The notes under the pieces were generated by a model. It saw nothing but the letters and a program-made list of their open reading frames with translations, did not search any database and had not been told where the DNA came from. Source: Candidatus Aenigmatarchaeota archaeon (lineage in GTDB: Archaea; Aenigmatarchaeota; Aenigmatarchaeia; CG10238-14). From it: a stretch of DNA of 64,000 nucleotides. Positions 49,428 through 56,726 of this stretch are shown piece by piece. The position numbers and the translations under genes are program-made. The stretch is from positions 103,998 to 167,997 of the forward strand of contig JAOAJH010000002.1 in assembly GCA_026414305.1 (NCBI GenBank), read 5' to 3'. The number at the start of each line of letters is the position of its first letter. The stretch's first letter is position 1.

Positions 49428-50786
49428 ATGCAAACATTCTTTTCACCAAAATCAGTCGCTGTCATAGGTGCTTCACGCGACCCAAACAAGCTTGGATATA
49501 TAGTCTTCTCGAATTTTGTTAACAATAACTTCAAACATTTGTACCCAATAAACCCAAATGCAGATGAAATTTTAGGAAGAAAATGCTACAAATCAGTTTT
49601 AGATGTTAAAGGTGACATAGATCTTGTTGTTATAATTATTCCTGCCAAATCGGTTTTGCAAGCATTGTCCGAATGCATTAAGAAAAAAGTTAAATCAGTT
49701 GTCATCATCACTTCAGGATTTTCAGAAACAGGTGAAGTGGGAAGAAAGCTTGAAGATGAATTAAAGCAAATTTTGCAAAAGACAAAAACAAGAGTTATAG
49801 GGCCAAATTGCATAGGCATTTACGATGCTTACTCAGGCGTTGATACTTTGTTTTTGTCAAGGGAAAGATGCATGCGACCTGTTAAAGGAAGTATTTCTTT
49901 CATCACACAATCAGGTGCAGTTGGCTCTACAATATTGGATGTTTTTTATGAAAACAAAATAGGAATAAGCAAATTCGTTTCCTATGGCAATGGCGTTGAT
50001 GTTACTGAAACAGATTTAATAGATTTTCTTGGCAAGGATAACAAAACAAAAGTTATAATAGCTTACTTAGAAGGACTTAAGGACAGCGGTTCAAGATTTA
50101 TGAAGGTAGCAAAAAAAGTTACAAGAAAAAAACCTGTAATAGTTTTGAAAGCTGGAAAAAGCTCAAAAGGCATGCAAGCAGTTTCTTCTCATACAGGTTC
50201 TTTAGCAGGGCAAGCACAAATCTATTCAGCAGCATTTAAGCAATCAGGTATTTTAGAAGCATCAAACTGGGAAGAACTTCAGGATTATGCAATGATTCTT
50301 TCAACACAGCCATTGCCAAAATCAAACCGTCTGGCAATAATAACTGACGGCGGTGGTTTTGGTGTTCTCGCAACAGACGAAGCTGAAAGACTAGGATTTT
50401 CTTTACCAGAGCCGTCTGAAATGCTTAAAACAAAATTAAAATCAAAAATGCCTGAATATGTGAGTTTGAAAAACCCAATAGATCTTACAGGCGATGCTGA
50501 TGCAGAAAGATATAAAATAGCAATAAACACATGTCTTTCGTCAAACGAATATGATTTAGCTTTAGTAATATCTCTTTTTCAGGTTCCAACTTTGTCAGAA
50601 CAAGTTGTAAATTACATTAGAGAGGCTAAAAAATTCAAAAAACCGATTGCAGTCTGCTCTGTCGGAAGCAACTTTTCACAAACCCAAAACATGAATTTAA
50701 TGCAAGAAAGGATACCTGTTTATCCTTCACCAGAAAGAGCTGTTAAAGCGCTGAAATCTTTGATTGATTATAAAAAGATGCTATAA
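49428..50786 (+). CDS. ADP-forming acyl-CoA synthetase, alpha (CoA-binding) subunit
   Basis: 452 residues. The CoA-binding domain 'MQTFFSPKSVAVIGASRDPNKLGYIVF', the ligase region 'FSETGEVGRKLEDELKQI' with 'VIGPNCIGIYDAYSGVDTLF', 'FITQSGAVGSTILD' and the phosphohistidine loop 'VSSHTGSLAGQAQIYSAAF' identify the alpha subunit of ADP-forming acetyl/acyl-CoA synthetase, which makes ATP from acyl-CoA in archaeal fermentation. The ATP-grasp beta subunit is not in the window. The 2-oxoacid oxidoreductase at 22-25 kb could supply acyl-CoA. Confidence 0.92.
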   Translation: MQTFFSPKSVAVIGASRDPNKLGYIVFSNFVNNNFKHLYPINPNADEILGRKCYKSVLDVKGDIDLVVIIIPAKSVLQALSECIKKKVKSVVIITSGFSETGEVGRKLEDELKQILQKTKTRVIGPNCIGIYDAYSGVDTLFLSRERCMRPVKGSISFITQSGAVGSTILDVFYENKIGISKFVSYGNGVDVTETDLIDFLGKDNKTKVIIAYLEGLKDSGSRFMKVAKKVTRKKPVIVLKAGKSSKGMQAVSSHTGSLAGQAQIYSAAFKQSGILEASNWEELQDYAMILSTQPLPKSNRLAIITDGGGFGVLATDEAERLGFSLPEPSEMLKTKLKSKMPEYVSLKNPIDLTGDADAERYKIAINTCLSSNEYDLALVISLFQVPTLSEQVVNYIREAKKFKKPIAVCSVGSNFSQTQNMNLMQERIPVYPSPERAVKALKSLIDYKKML

Positions 50787-51602
50787 TATCTTCATGGCAG
50801 TTTGTTTTATTTCTTCAATTGTATTTAAATGAATTTTCGTTTTTTTGGCAACCTTATTCGAGTTACATTCAACGATTTGCTTCAGCAAAAGAATGCCATT
50901 TTCCAAAAGCTTCTTTCTAATATTTTCATCCAGATCTTTGATTATTGTGATAGGATATAATTTTTTCATTTCAATCAGTCTTTCCAGTCCACCTTCTGGA
51001 TAATTCCAACACAAGTACTTTATTCCGGCACATTCAGCATATTTCTTGGCGTGATCCGAAATTTTTATGTTACAGATTATCAATGCGTCTCTAAAGTTTA
51101 TTTTGTTTTTCTTCAACACAAAACCCTCTTTCAAGTTCTGAAATGTTGAATTTGCCTGAAGAAATATATCCAAGCCTGTATATGCATGGGGGTTTTGATG
51201 ATGTTTTACTTCAACATAAACCATTTCGTTGCCTTTGGAAGCAACAATGTCAATTTCATGATCCACACACTTTCCTGAAATTATGAGGTTTTCCCGAGTT
51301 TTGTACCCCAAGTTCTGAAGAATCAAAGACGAGAACAATTCAAAATCAGGTTTTGGTTCTAGCATACTTATTGACTGACGAAGATCAACCCTTTTTGCAA
51401 AGCCAGATTTGTATTTTTCCATTTCCATGAATACAAGGTCTAGTATTTGTTTTGTTGTTATACCGTTATATACAGATTTTGCAACTCTTTTTACTATTTC
51501 GTCCGCCTGATTCTCTGAAGCACCCAGTCTTATGCAAGTTCCTCTGACTTTGTTTTTGTCAAATTTTTGCCTGCTTCCATCAAATTTTTTTACATAAACC
51601 AT
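50781..51602 (-). CDS. ATP-cone domain fused to PD-(D/E)XK nuclease-like domain
   Basis: 273 residues. Residues 1-90 form an ATP-cone ('VYVKKFDGSRQKFDKNKVRGTCIRLGASENQADEIVKRVAK', 'ILDLVFMEMEKYKSGFAKRVDLRQSI') as in ribonucleotide reductases and NrdR. Residues 95-220 resemble a restriction-endonuclease-like fold with the PD-(D/E)XK set 'CVDHEIDIVASKGNEMVYVEVKHHQ'. A C-terminal helical region follows ('LLKQIVECNSNKVAKKTKIH'). An ATP/dATP-sensing nuclease is an attractive inference. Homologues with this fusion are annotated in other archaea and bacteria, but their role is not established. Confidence 0.82.
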   Translation of the reverse strand: MVYVKKFDGSRQKFDKNKVRGTCIRLGASENQADEIVKRVAKSVYNGITTKQILDLVFMEMEKYKSGFAKRVDLRQSISMLEPKPDFELFSSLILQNLGYKTRENLIISGKCVDHEIDIVASKGNEMVYVEVKHHQNPHAYTGLDIFLQANSTFQNLKEGFVLKKNKINFRDALIICNIKISDHAKKYAECAGIKYLCWNYPEGGLERLIEMKKLYPITIIKDLDENIRKKLLENGILLLKQIVECNSNKVAKKTKIHLNTIEEIKQTAMKIL

Positions 51603-51637
51603 TAAAATATAATCGAATTTCCAGTTAATCTGTTTTT

Positions 51638-52267
51638 CTAACAGATTCTGACATCACTTTCTTTAACTTCAATGCCAACGGGTATTGTATAGTATTTTTC
51701 AGCTATTTTAACAACACAATCTATGTTGTTGCTTCTTAGAACATAGTAAACACAACCCTTGCTTTTTGCCCAGTTGCATTCCATTGCCTTGAGGTTAGCC
51801 TCAAGTGTTTTGAACCTTTCATCTAATTTATCATACTGCTTTTGAAGGTCGTTCATGTTGGCTTTAAGATCTTCCTTTTCAAGATAACATGCGTCAACAT
51901 TTTTCAGCGATTTTTCAAAATTTTCCTTTGTTTCTTGAAGGTCTTTTTTTGTCCTACTCAAGTCATCAGAGCAAACAGACAGGTTGTTTTTTGTCATTAG
52001 CAAATCCTGCTCCAATCCAGACAACTGCCTTTCCATTATCATTACTTTTGACTGAGCTTCTGTTATTCTCGCAGTATAAGTCACATATCCTGTGTAGCTT
52101 AACCCTATAAGAGCTATTAGAACCAAAGGAACTATTACAACTAAAATTCTTTTGGAAGAATCCTCATTGAAATGTAGGTCCTGCTTGAAAGCTTCCCATC
52201 TGTCCTTTATTTTACTAACTAGTCTTTTAAAAAAAGAACCCTTTTTGTCTTCATAAGGCTCGTACAT
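51638..52267 (-). CDS. membrane-anchored coiled-coil protein, unknown
   Basis: 209 residues. A basic N-terminus ('KGSFFKRLVSKIKDRWEAFKQ') precedes one transmembrane helix ('ILVVIVPLVLIALIGLSYTGYV'), then a long coiled coil of about 100 residues ('LSGLEQDLLMTKNNLSVCSDDLSR', 'DLKANMNDLQKQYDKLDERFKTL') and a small C-terminal domain with Cys ('MECNWAKSKGCVYYVL', 'SDVRIC'). It could be a surface scaffold. Not recognised further. Confidence 0.65.
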   Translation of the reverse strand: MYEPYEDKKGSFFKRLVSKIKDRWEAFKQDLHFNEDSSKRILVVIVPLVLIALIGLSYTGYVTYTARITEAQSKVMIMERQLSGLEQDLLMTKNNLSVCSDDLSRTKKDLQETKENFEKSLKNVDACYLEKEDLKANMNDLQKQYDKLDERFKTLEANLKAMECNWAKSKGCVYYVLRSNNIDCVVKIAEKYYTIPVGIEVKESDVRIC

Positions 52268-52306
52268 TTAAGATCAAAATATTATTTGTATTTTAATGCT
52301 AAATAA

Positions 52307-52579
52307 TTATTTTTTGCTTGACATTTGAAACTCTTTTTCAATTTCTTTTATCTTGTTCTGTATCTCCTTGCCAGCAGCTATCAATGCCTTTTTAGGGTCA
52401 CTTGCCTTTACAAAAATCTTTGGCACTGCCAAATAAGGATGCTCTTTGATTGCAGCAGCCTCTTTTACATCCTTTACATCCCATAATTCATCTGCTACGA
52501 GATTTGCAAAACTTATTGTACCACCTTTAAGCTCAACCATTAACGAATCTTTTTCTTGTTTCAATGCCTTTACTTCCAT
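52307..52579 (-). CDS. rpo11: RNA polymerase subunit Rpo11 (L)
   Basis: The small assembly subunit of archaeal RNA polymerase, equivalent to eukaryotic RPB11 and the alpha N-terminal domain. Motifs are 'SFANLVADELWDVKDVKEAA', 'HPYLAVPKIFVKASDPKKALIAAGKEIQNKI'. The ATG at 52579 follows GGGGTGTTCAA; the track start is too early. It stands between small unknown genes on the same strand. Confidence 0.93.
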   Translation of the reverse strand: MEVKALKQEKDSLMVELKGGTISFANLVADELWDVKDVKEAAAIKEHPYLAVPKIFVKASDPKKALIAAGKEIQNKIKEIEKEFQMSSKK

Positions 52580-52640
52580 TTGAACACCCCAAGATAACAT
52601 TATATACGAAACTTAAATTTAAAAATAAAGATTTAAAAAG

Positions 52641-52997
52641 CTATTTCAGGCAACCTTTAGGCTTTATTACAAATCTTTTGCATATGTCTGTTTTCAAAGA
52701 TTCATAAGTGAATTCACCGCTAAAAATTTTCCCATCTATGATTATTACAGGAACGCTGTTTATATTGTATTTCTGAACAAGCATGCTTTCAAACTCAGAT
52801 CTTGGAGAAAAGCCATCTGCATATATTACATGCACGCTTTTTCCCATATCCATTTCTATTTCATTCATTATAACGTCAGTCATGTTTGAAATAAAGCAGC
52901 CTTTGTTGAAAAAGTATATTATTTCAACTTTTTGATTGTAGAAAATTATAAAAGAAAGAAGAAAAATTGCTGATATGGCAAAAGCATAAGACTTCAT
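52641..52997 (-). CDS. thioredoxin-fold membrane-anchored protein
   Basis: 118 residues. A signal anchor ('AFAISAIFLLSFIIFYNQ') precedes a thioredoxin-like fold: 'VEIIYFFNKGCFISNMTDVI' where the single Cys sits at the normal active-site place, and cis-Pro loop 'INSVPVIIIDGKIFSG'. It lacks the second active-site Cys of CxxC. Two further Cys are near the C-terminus ('TDICKRF', 'KPKGCLK'). It starts by overlapping the Pro-rich gene by 4 bases, suggesting an operon with it. Confidence 0.72.
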   Translation of the reverse strand: MKSYAFAISAIFLLSFIIFYNQKVEIIYFFNKGCFISNMTDVIMNEIEMDMGKSVHVIYADGFSPRSEFESMLVQKYNINSVPVIIIDGKIFSGEFTYESLKTDICKRFVIKPKGCLK

Positions 52998-53230
52998 ACA
53001 TATCTTATTGTGGTTCTTTGGTCAATCTTTTTTTCTATCATCTTCAACCTTTCGTTAATCATCTGCATTTGTGCTTTAACGTTTTCAATTTCAGAAAGCA
53101 TAAGGTCAAATTTCAACTTTGCATAATCATCTTTGCTTTCTTGCACAGGTTCGCTTTTAACAGGCTCTGGCATAGGCAAAGGCTCAGGCAAAGGCTCTTT
53201 TACTGGTTTTTTTAGGTTGAAAATACCCAT
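52994..53230 (-). CDS. Pro-rich and coiled-coil small protein, unknown
   Basis: 78 residues. The N-terminal third is a PEP-rich segment ('KEPLPEPLPMPEPVKSEPVQ'), and the rest is a heptad-type helix ('LMLSEIENVKAQMQMINERLKMIEKKID'). No recognisable family. The end overlaps the thioredoxin-like gene by 4 bases. A tethering or scaffold role is possible. Confidence 0.6.
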   Translation of the reverse strand: MGIFNLKKPVKEPLPEPLPMPEPVKSEPVQESKDDYAKLKFDLMLSEIENVKAQMQMINERLKMIEKKIDQRTTIRYV

Positions 53231-53261
53231 AAAAAATAATTTGTTTTTATGATTAAAATGA

Positions 53262-53867
53262 TTATCTGTAACACCTGTTCAATCCATAAAATGATGACAT
53301 TACATAATTAGGATCTGCCTGAAAATTTAGAACTTTTTTAAGGCCATCTCTTATATTGTAGCCCATTTTTCTTAATGTTTGGTAAGCTCTATATGCATAT
53401 TGATTGTAATGAGTCTTGTAGCCCATCAAAGATGTGGCAAGATCAGTAAAACCTTCTATAACAGGTCTTGCTGCTTCGCCAAACCTTTTAAAATATTCAA
53501 CAATCCAGTTTCTTGTTGCATGGTGAACCCTTTCATGCGCCATTACAGCTTCAATATCTTCGGGTTTGTCCAGATACTTGTTTATTGTTATCTTGTTTCT
53601 GTAAATATCATACAAACCCAGAACGCCTTCAACAAACCTTTCTGTTTTCCCCTTAAAATAATTGTATACATTCATTATTCTTGATGGTAGGTATGAAATT
53701 TCATATTTCAGATTTTTGAGGCTTTCTGAATAGGATCTGTAAGCTTCTGAAGAAAGATATTCTCTAGCAAAATCATTGACTTTTCTAGAAACATTTTCTT
53801 TTGCCTTGCTAAACTTTTCAGTTATGTCAATGTCATACAAAGACTTCATCAAATTTAAGAATGTCAT
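53262..53867 (-). CDS. putative zinc metallopeptidase-like protein (HExxH)
   Basis: About 201 residues. The zinc-type helix is 'EAVMAHERVHHATRNWIVEYF' (HERVH), with a candidate downstream glutamate in 'RPVIEGFTDLATSLMGY', as in gluzincins. The N-terminal part is helical ('FSKAKENVSRKVNDFAREYLSSEAYRSYSESL'), and no signal peptide is obvious. The track starts at TTG; ATG 53867 is preferred. This may be a mini-peptidase or a degenerate relative. Function is not known. Confidence 0.6.
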   Translation of the reverse strand: MTFLNLMKSLYDIDITEKFSKAKENVSRKVNDFAREYLSSEAYRSYSESLKNLKYEISYLPSRIMNVYNYFKGKTERFVEGVLGLYDIYRNKITINKYLDKPEDIEAVMAHERVHHATRNWIVEYFKRFGEAARPVIEGFTDLATSLMGYKTHYNQYAYRAYQTLRKMGYNIRDGLKKVLNFQADPNYVMSSFYGLNRCYR

Positions 53868-53891
53868 TATAATATTTTCGAGCAAATATTT

Positions 53892-54128
53892 TTAACCCTT
53901 TTGCTCATTTATTTTTCCTATATATGTAATTACAAGAAGGGTCACTTTGTCATCAAAGCGTGTTAACACAGAATAAATAAAACTATTGTATTTTTTAAAA
54001 ATTTCATTTGGTTCATCACTCTTATCTAAATGCCACATTTGACCTCTATAAACTTGATCTCTAGTCTCCATTGTATAATCGATACATTTCGCCATATAAT
54101 TTATTTTATAGACAACAAATTTAAGCAT
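53892..54128 (-). CDS. small unknown protein
   Basis: 78 residues, mixed alpha/beta: 'YMAKCIDYTMETRDQVYRGQMWHLDKSDEPNEIFKKYNSF' and 'SVLTRFDDKVTLLVITYIGKI'. Not recognised. A start at the internal Met (54095) is equally possible. It precedes the HExxH gene on the same strand by 24 bases. Confidence 0.5.
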   Translation of the reverse strand: MLKFVVYKINYMAKCIDYTMETRDQVYRGQMWHLDKSDEPNEIFKKYNSFIYSVLTRFDDKVTLLVITYIGKINEQKG

Positions 54129-54166
54129 GTTTTAAAAATAAATCCATTGAATCCCATATCAATTTT

Positions 54167-54640
54167 ATGGCTCTAAATATAGTCACAAAATACAGGCTGA
54201 ATACAGACGACTTCAAGATATATTTTGACAATTCTAAAAAGACGCATATAGCCGAAAACATGGAAACAGGGGAAAAAACAAACATAGGTGTTTTGGGCAT
54301 TTTTCTTGAAATGGGAATTTTAAAACCCTTAAATGAAGAAACAAGGCTTGAAAAACTTGAATCAGCAGTGAAAAACTTGTCAAATGAAATACAAAACTTG
54401 TCTTCAAAAATCGAAACATTGCAATTTAATGTAGCTAGCAATGTAAAGGAAGAAAAACAAGAAGATTATAATGAAGTTGAAGAGGAAGAGGTCGAACCAG
54501 AACAAGTTGAAGAAGAAAAGAAACAAAGGTTTGACATAAGGGAAAAAATAATGGAAAAATCAATAAAGAAAATGAGAAAATATGATGAAAACGTAATCAA
54601 AGACAACGAAGAGCAGGAAGATGTTTGGGAGGAGATTTAA
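54167..54640 (+). CDS. acidic coiled-coil protein, unknown
   Basis: 157 residues. The N-terminal part is compact ('NIVTKYRLNTDDFKIYFDNSKKTHIAENMETGEKTNIGVLGIFLEMGIL'), then a coiled coil ('LEKLESAVKNLSNEIQNLSSKIETL') and an acidic stretch ('DYNEVEEEEVEPEQVEEEKK') followed by a basic helix. It could be an adaptor protein. Its end overlaps the convergent 76-residue gene by 4 bases. Confidence 0.6.
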   Translation: MALNIVTKYRLNTDDFKIYFDNSKKTHIAENMETGEKTNIGVLGIFLEMGILKPLNEETRLEKLESAVKNLSNEIQNLSSKIETLQFNVASNVKEEKQEDYNEVEEEEVEPEQVEEEKKQRFDIREKIMEKSIKKMRKYDENVIKDNEEQEDVWEEI

Positions 54641-54867
54641 ACCATTTCATCCAGCTTCTTTTTTATAAATTCTATCATTTCTTTTGAATTTGGTATTGTT
54701 ACAGATTGCTTGTATCTTTTCTCGCCATTTAATGTAAGAAAACCTCTTGACAATGATATAAACTCACTTTCACCATTGTCAGCTATTACTTTCTTTCTAG
54801 CAATTTCAATGAAATTGTTTTTACCAAATCCCATATGTTCAGATTTCAAAGTCTTGTATTCTACCAT
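54637..54867 (-). CDS. small archaeal conserved protein, possibly PC4/whirly-like
   Basis: 76 residues: 'MGFGKNNFIEIARKKVIADNGESEFISLSRGFLTLNGEKRYKQSVTIPNSKEMIEFIKKKLDEM'. The pattern of short strands followed by a C-terminal helix resembles small beta-sheet nucleic-acid-binding proteins (PC4/YdbC-like) that I recall from other archaea, where they have no assigned function. The family call is uncertain. A ribosome site AGGTGAAATT precedes the ATG. Confidence 0.6.
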   Translation of the reverse strand: MVEYKTLKSEHMGFGKNNFIEIARKKVIADNGESEFISLSRGFLTLNGEKRYKQSVTIPNSKEMIEFIKKKLDEMV

Positions 54868-54911
54868 AATTTCACCTGTTTATAATTGAATTGAAACGAT
54901 TTAAACCCCAA

Positions 54912-54986
54912 TGGGCCACGCCAGATTTGAACTGGCGACCTCCTGATTATCAGTCAGACGCTCCAACCAGGCTAAGCTAGTGGCCC
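54912..54986 (-). tRNA. tRNA-Ile(GAT)
   Basis: On the minus strand: acceptor GGGCCAC with GTGGCCC, anticodon stem TCTGA/TCAGG around CTGATAA (anticodon GAT), variable loop AGGTC, T-arm GCCAG-TTCAAAT-CTGGC, discriminator A. No intron and no encoded CCA. Divergently followed by tRNA-Ala on the plus strand 46 bases away. Confidence 0.92.
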
Positions 54987-55032
54987 TCGCAATTATTTAA
55001 ATTCAATACAAATTTTTAATAATTTATACTAT

Positions 55033-55105
55033 GGGCCAGTAGATCAACGGCTAGATCGCTGTCGTCGCAAGGCAGAGGCTGTGGGTTCAAATCCCACCTG
55101 GTCCA
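55033..55105 (+). tRNA. tRNA-Ala(CGC)
   Basis: Acceptor GGGCCAG with CTGGTCC, including the G3-T70 pair (G-U identity element) that marks tRNA-Ala; D-arm GATC/GATC; anticodon arm CTGTC-GTCGCAA-GGCAG with anticodon CGC; T-arm GTGGG-TTCAAAT-CCCAC; discriminator A. No intron, no encoded CCA. The zinc-finger gene ends against its 3' end. Confidence 0.92.
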
Positions 55106-55336
55106 CTATTTTTTTGTTTTCAAAAAAGCTTCTTTAAGCGAAACTGTGTTGTCGCATAATGGATATCCTATGCAGCCCCAAAAAGACCCATACTTCCCTT
55201 TTTTAACAATCATAATTGCGCCGCATTTTTTGCAGCTGTATCTTTTTGGCTTTTTCTCAAAACAGTTTTTGCATACAGGCTGATCTGAAGAGTTGTACAT
55301 AGTTGCAAACTTTCCGCAGTGAACACAAATATCCAT
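55106..55336 (-). CDS. zinc-ribbon protein with topoisomerase-type C4 finger
   Basis: 76 residues. The N-terminal part is a zinc ribbon ('MDICVHCGKFATMYNSSDQPVCKNCFEKKP', two CxxC pairs), and the C-terminal part is a topoisomerase-I-type C4 finger ('YSCKKCGAIMIVKKGKYGSFWGCIGYPLCDNT'). Such fingers bind single-stranded nucleic acid in topoisomerase I. As a stand-alone protein its role is unknown. It ends directly beside tRNA-Ala. Confidence 0.8.
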   Translation of the reverse strand: MDICVHCGKFATMYNSSDQPVCKNCFEKKPKRYSCKKCGAIMIVKKGKYGSFWGCIGYPLCDNTVSLKEAFLKTKK

Positions 55337-55399
55337 TAAAAAACTTTGTTGTTAATCAGTATTAAAATTTTTTTAAATAACCCAAATTAAATAAAATTT

Positions 55400-56722
55400 A
55401 TGCTTTCTGAAACAGACAATGAGATATATCAGCAGATTAGGAACGAGCTAAAAAGGCAGCAAACAGTTCTTGAAATGATACCATCAGAAAATTTTACTAG
55501 CAAAGCTGTACTAGAAGCTTTAGGTTCTGTGCTTACAAACAAATATTCTGAAGGCTATCCAAGGAAAAGATATTATGGCGGCAACGAGTTTATAGACAAC
55601 ATAGAGCAGCTTGCAATCGATAGAGCCAAAAAGCTTTTTGGGGTAGAACATGTTAATGTCCAGCCTTATTCTGGTAGTCCTGCCAATTTTGCTGTTTATA
55701 TGGCTGTTTGTAAACCAGGCGACACAATAATGGGAATGAATTTGACAGACGGAGGCCATTTAACGCATGGTTGGAAGACAAGCGCTTCTGCAATATTTTT
55801 CAATTCAATACCTTACCATGTAAATAAAGATGGTTATATAGACTTTGATGAAATGAGAGAGTTGGTAAAAAAACACAAACCAAAACTCATATGGTGCGGC
55901 GCAACTGCATATACAAGAGAAATACCTTTTGAGAAATTTGCTGAAATAGCAGATGAATCAGGCGCCTATCTAGTTGCTGACATTGCCCATATAGCGGGTT
56001 TAATAGTTGGTGGTGTGCACAAAAACCCTGTTCCATTTGTGCATATAATAACAACCACAACTCACAAAACTTTGAGAGGCCCAAGAGGGGCAATGATAAT
56101 GGTTACAAAAAAAGGGATCGAAAAGGATTCAGAATTGCCATCAAAAATTGACAAAGCTGTTTTTCCAGGCTTGCAAGGAGGTCCACATGACAATGCTATA
56201 GCAGGTATAGCTGTAGCCTTGCATGAAGCATCTTTACCATCGTTCAAAGAATATGCAAAGCAAATTGTGAAAAACTGCAAGGCTTTGGCAGAGCAGCTTA
56301 AGAAAAACGGTTTAAAGTTGGTTACAGACGGAACTGACAATCATATGGTGCTGATTGATTTAACACCCTTTGGTTCAGGCAAAGGTTTGTTTGCACAAGA
56401 GGCATTGGACTTGGCAGGGATAACTGTTAACAAAAACACAATACCAAATGATCCATCGCCATTTTATCCGAGCGGTTTGAGATGCGGTACACCAGCTTTA
56501 ACAACAAGAGGAATGAAAGAAGAACAGATGAAGGAAATAGCTGACATGATCGCTGAAGTTATAAAAGAAGTCAAAAATTACGAAATGCCGACTATGAAAG
56601 AAGAGAGAGATGCTGCAATAAAAAAATTCAGAGAAGAAATAAAATCAAACAAAAAAATCAAACAAATAAGGCAAAGAGTTTTGAATTTATGCAAAAAATT
56701 CCCGTTGTATGAAAAAATGTGA
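55400..56722 (+). CDS. glyA: serine hydroxymethyltransferase
   Basis: PLP enzyme converting serine to glycine and moving a one-carbon unit to a folate or pterin carrier. Motifs: 'LEMIPSENFTSKAVLEALGSVLTNKYSEGYPRKRYYGGNEFID', 'VNVQPYSGSPANFAVYMAVC', and the PLP-Lys region 'HIITTTTHKTLRGPRGAMIMV'. Length 440. The ThyX-like gene follows 4 bases after its stop, a sensible link because thymidylate synthesis consumes the one-carbon unit. Start ATG at 55400. Confidence 0.97.
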   Translation: MLSETDNEIYQQIRNELKRQQTVLEMIPSENFTSKAVLEALGSVLTNKYSEGYPRKRYYGGNEFIDNIEQLAIDRAKKLFGVEHVNVQPYSGSPANFAVYMAVCKPGDTIMGMNLTDGGHLTHGWKTSASAIFFNSIPYHVNKDGYIDFDEMRELVKKHKPKLIWCGATAYTREIPFEKFAEIADESGAYLVADIAHIAGLIVGGVHKNPVPFVHIITTTTHKTLRGPRGAMIMVTKKGIEKDSELPSKIDKAVFPGLQGGPHDNAIAGIAVALHEASLPSFKEYAKQIVKNCKALAEQLKKNGLKLVTDGTDNHMVLIDLTPFGSGKGLFAQEALDLAGITVNKNTIPNDPSPFYPSGLRCGTPALTTRGMKEEQMKEIADMIAEVIKEVKNYEMPTMKEERDAAIKKFREEIKSNKKIKQIRQRVLNLCKKFPLYEKM

Positions 56723-56726
56723 TTTT

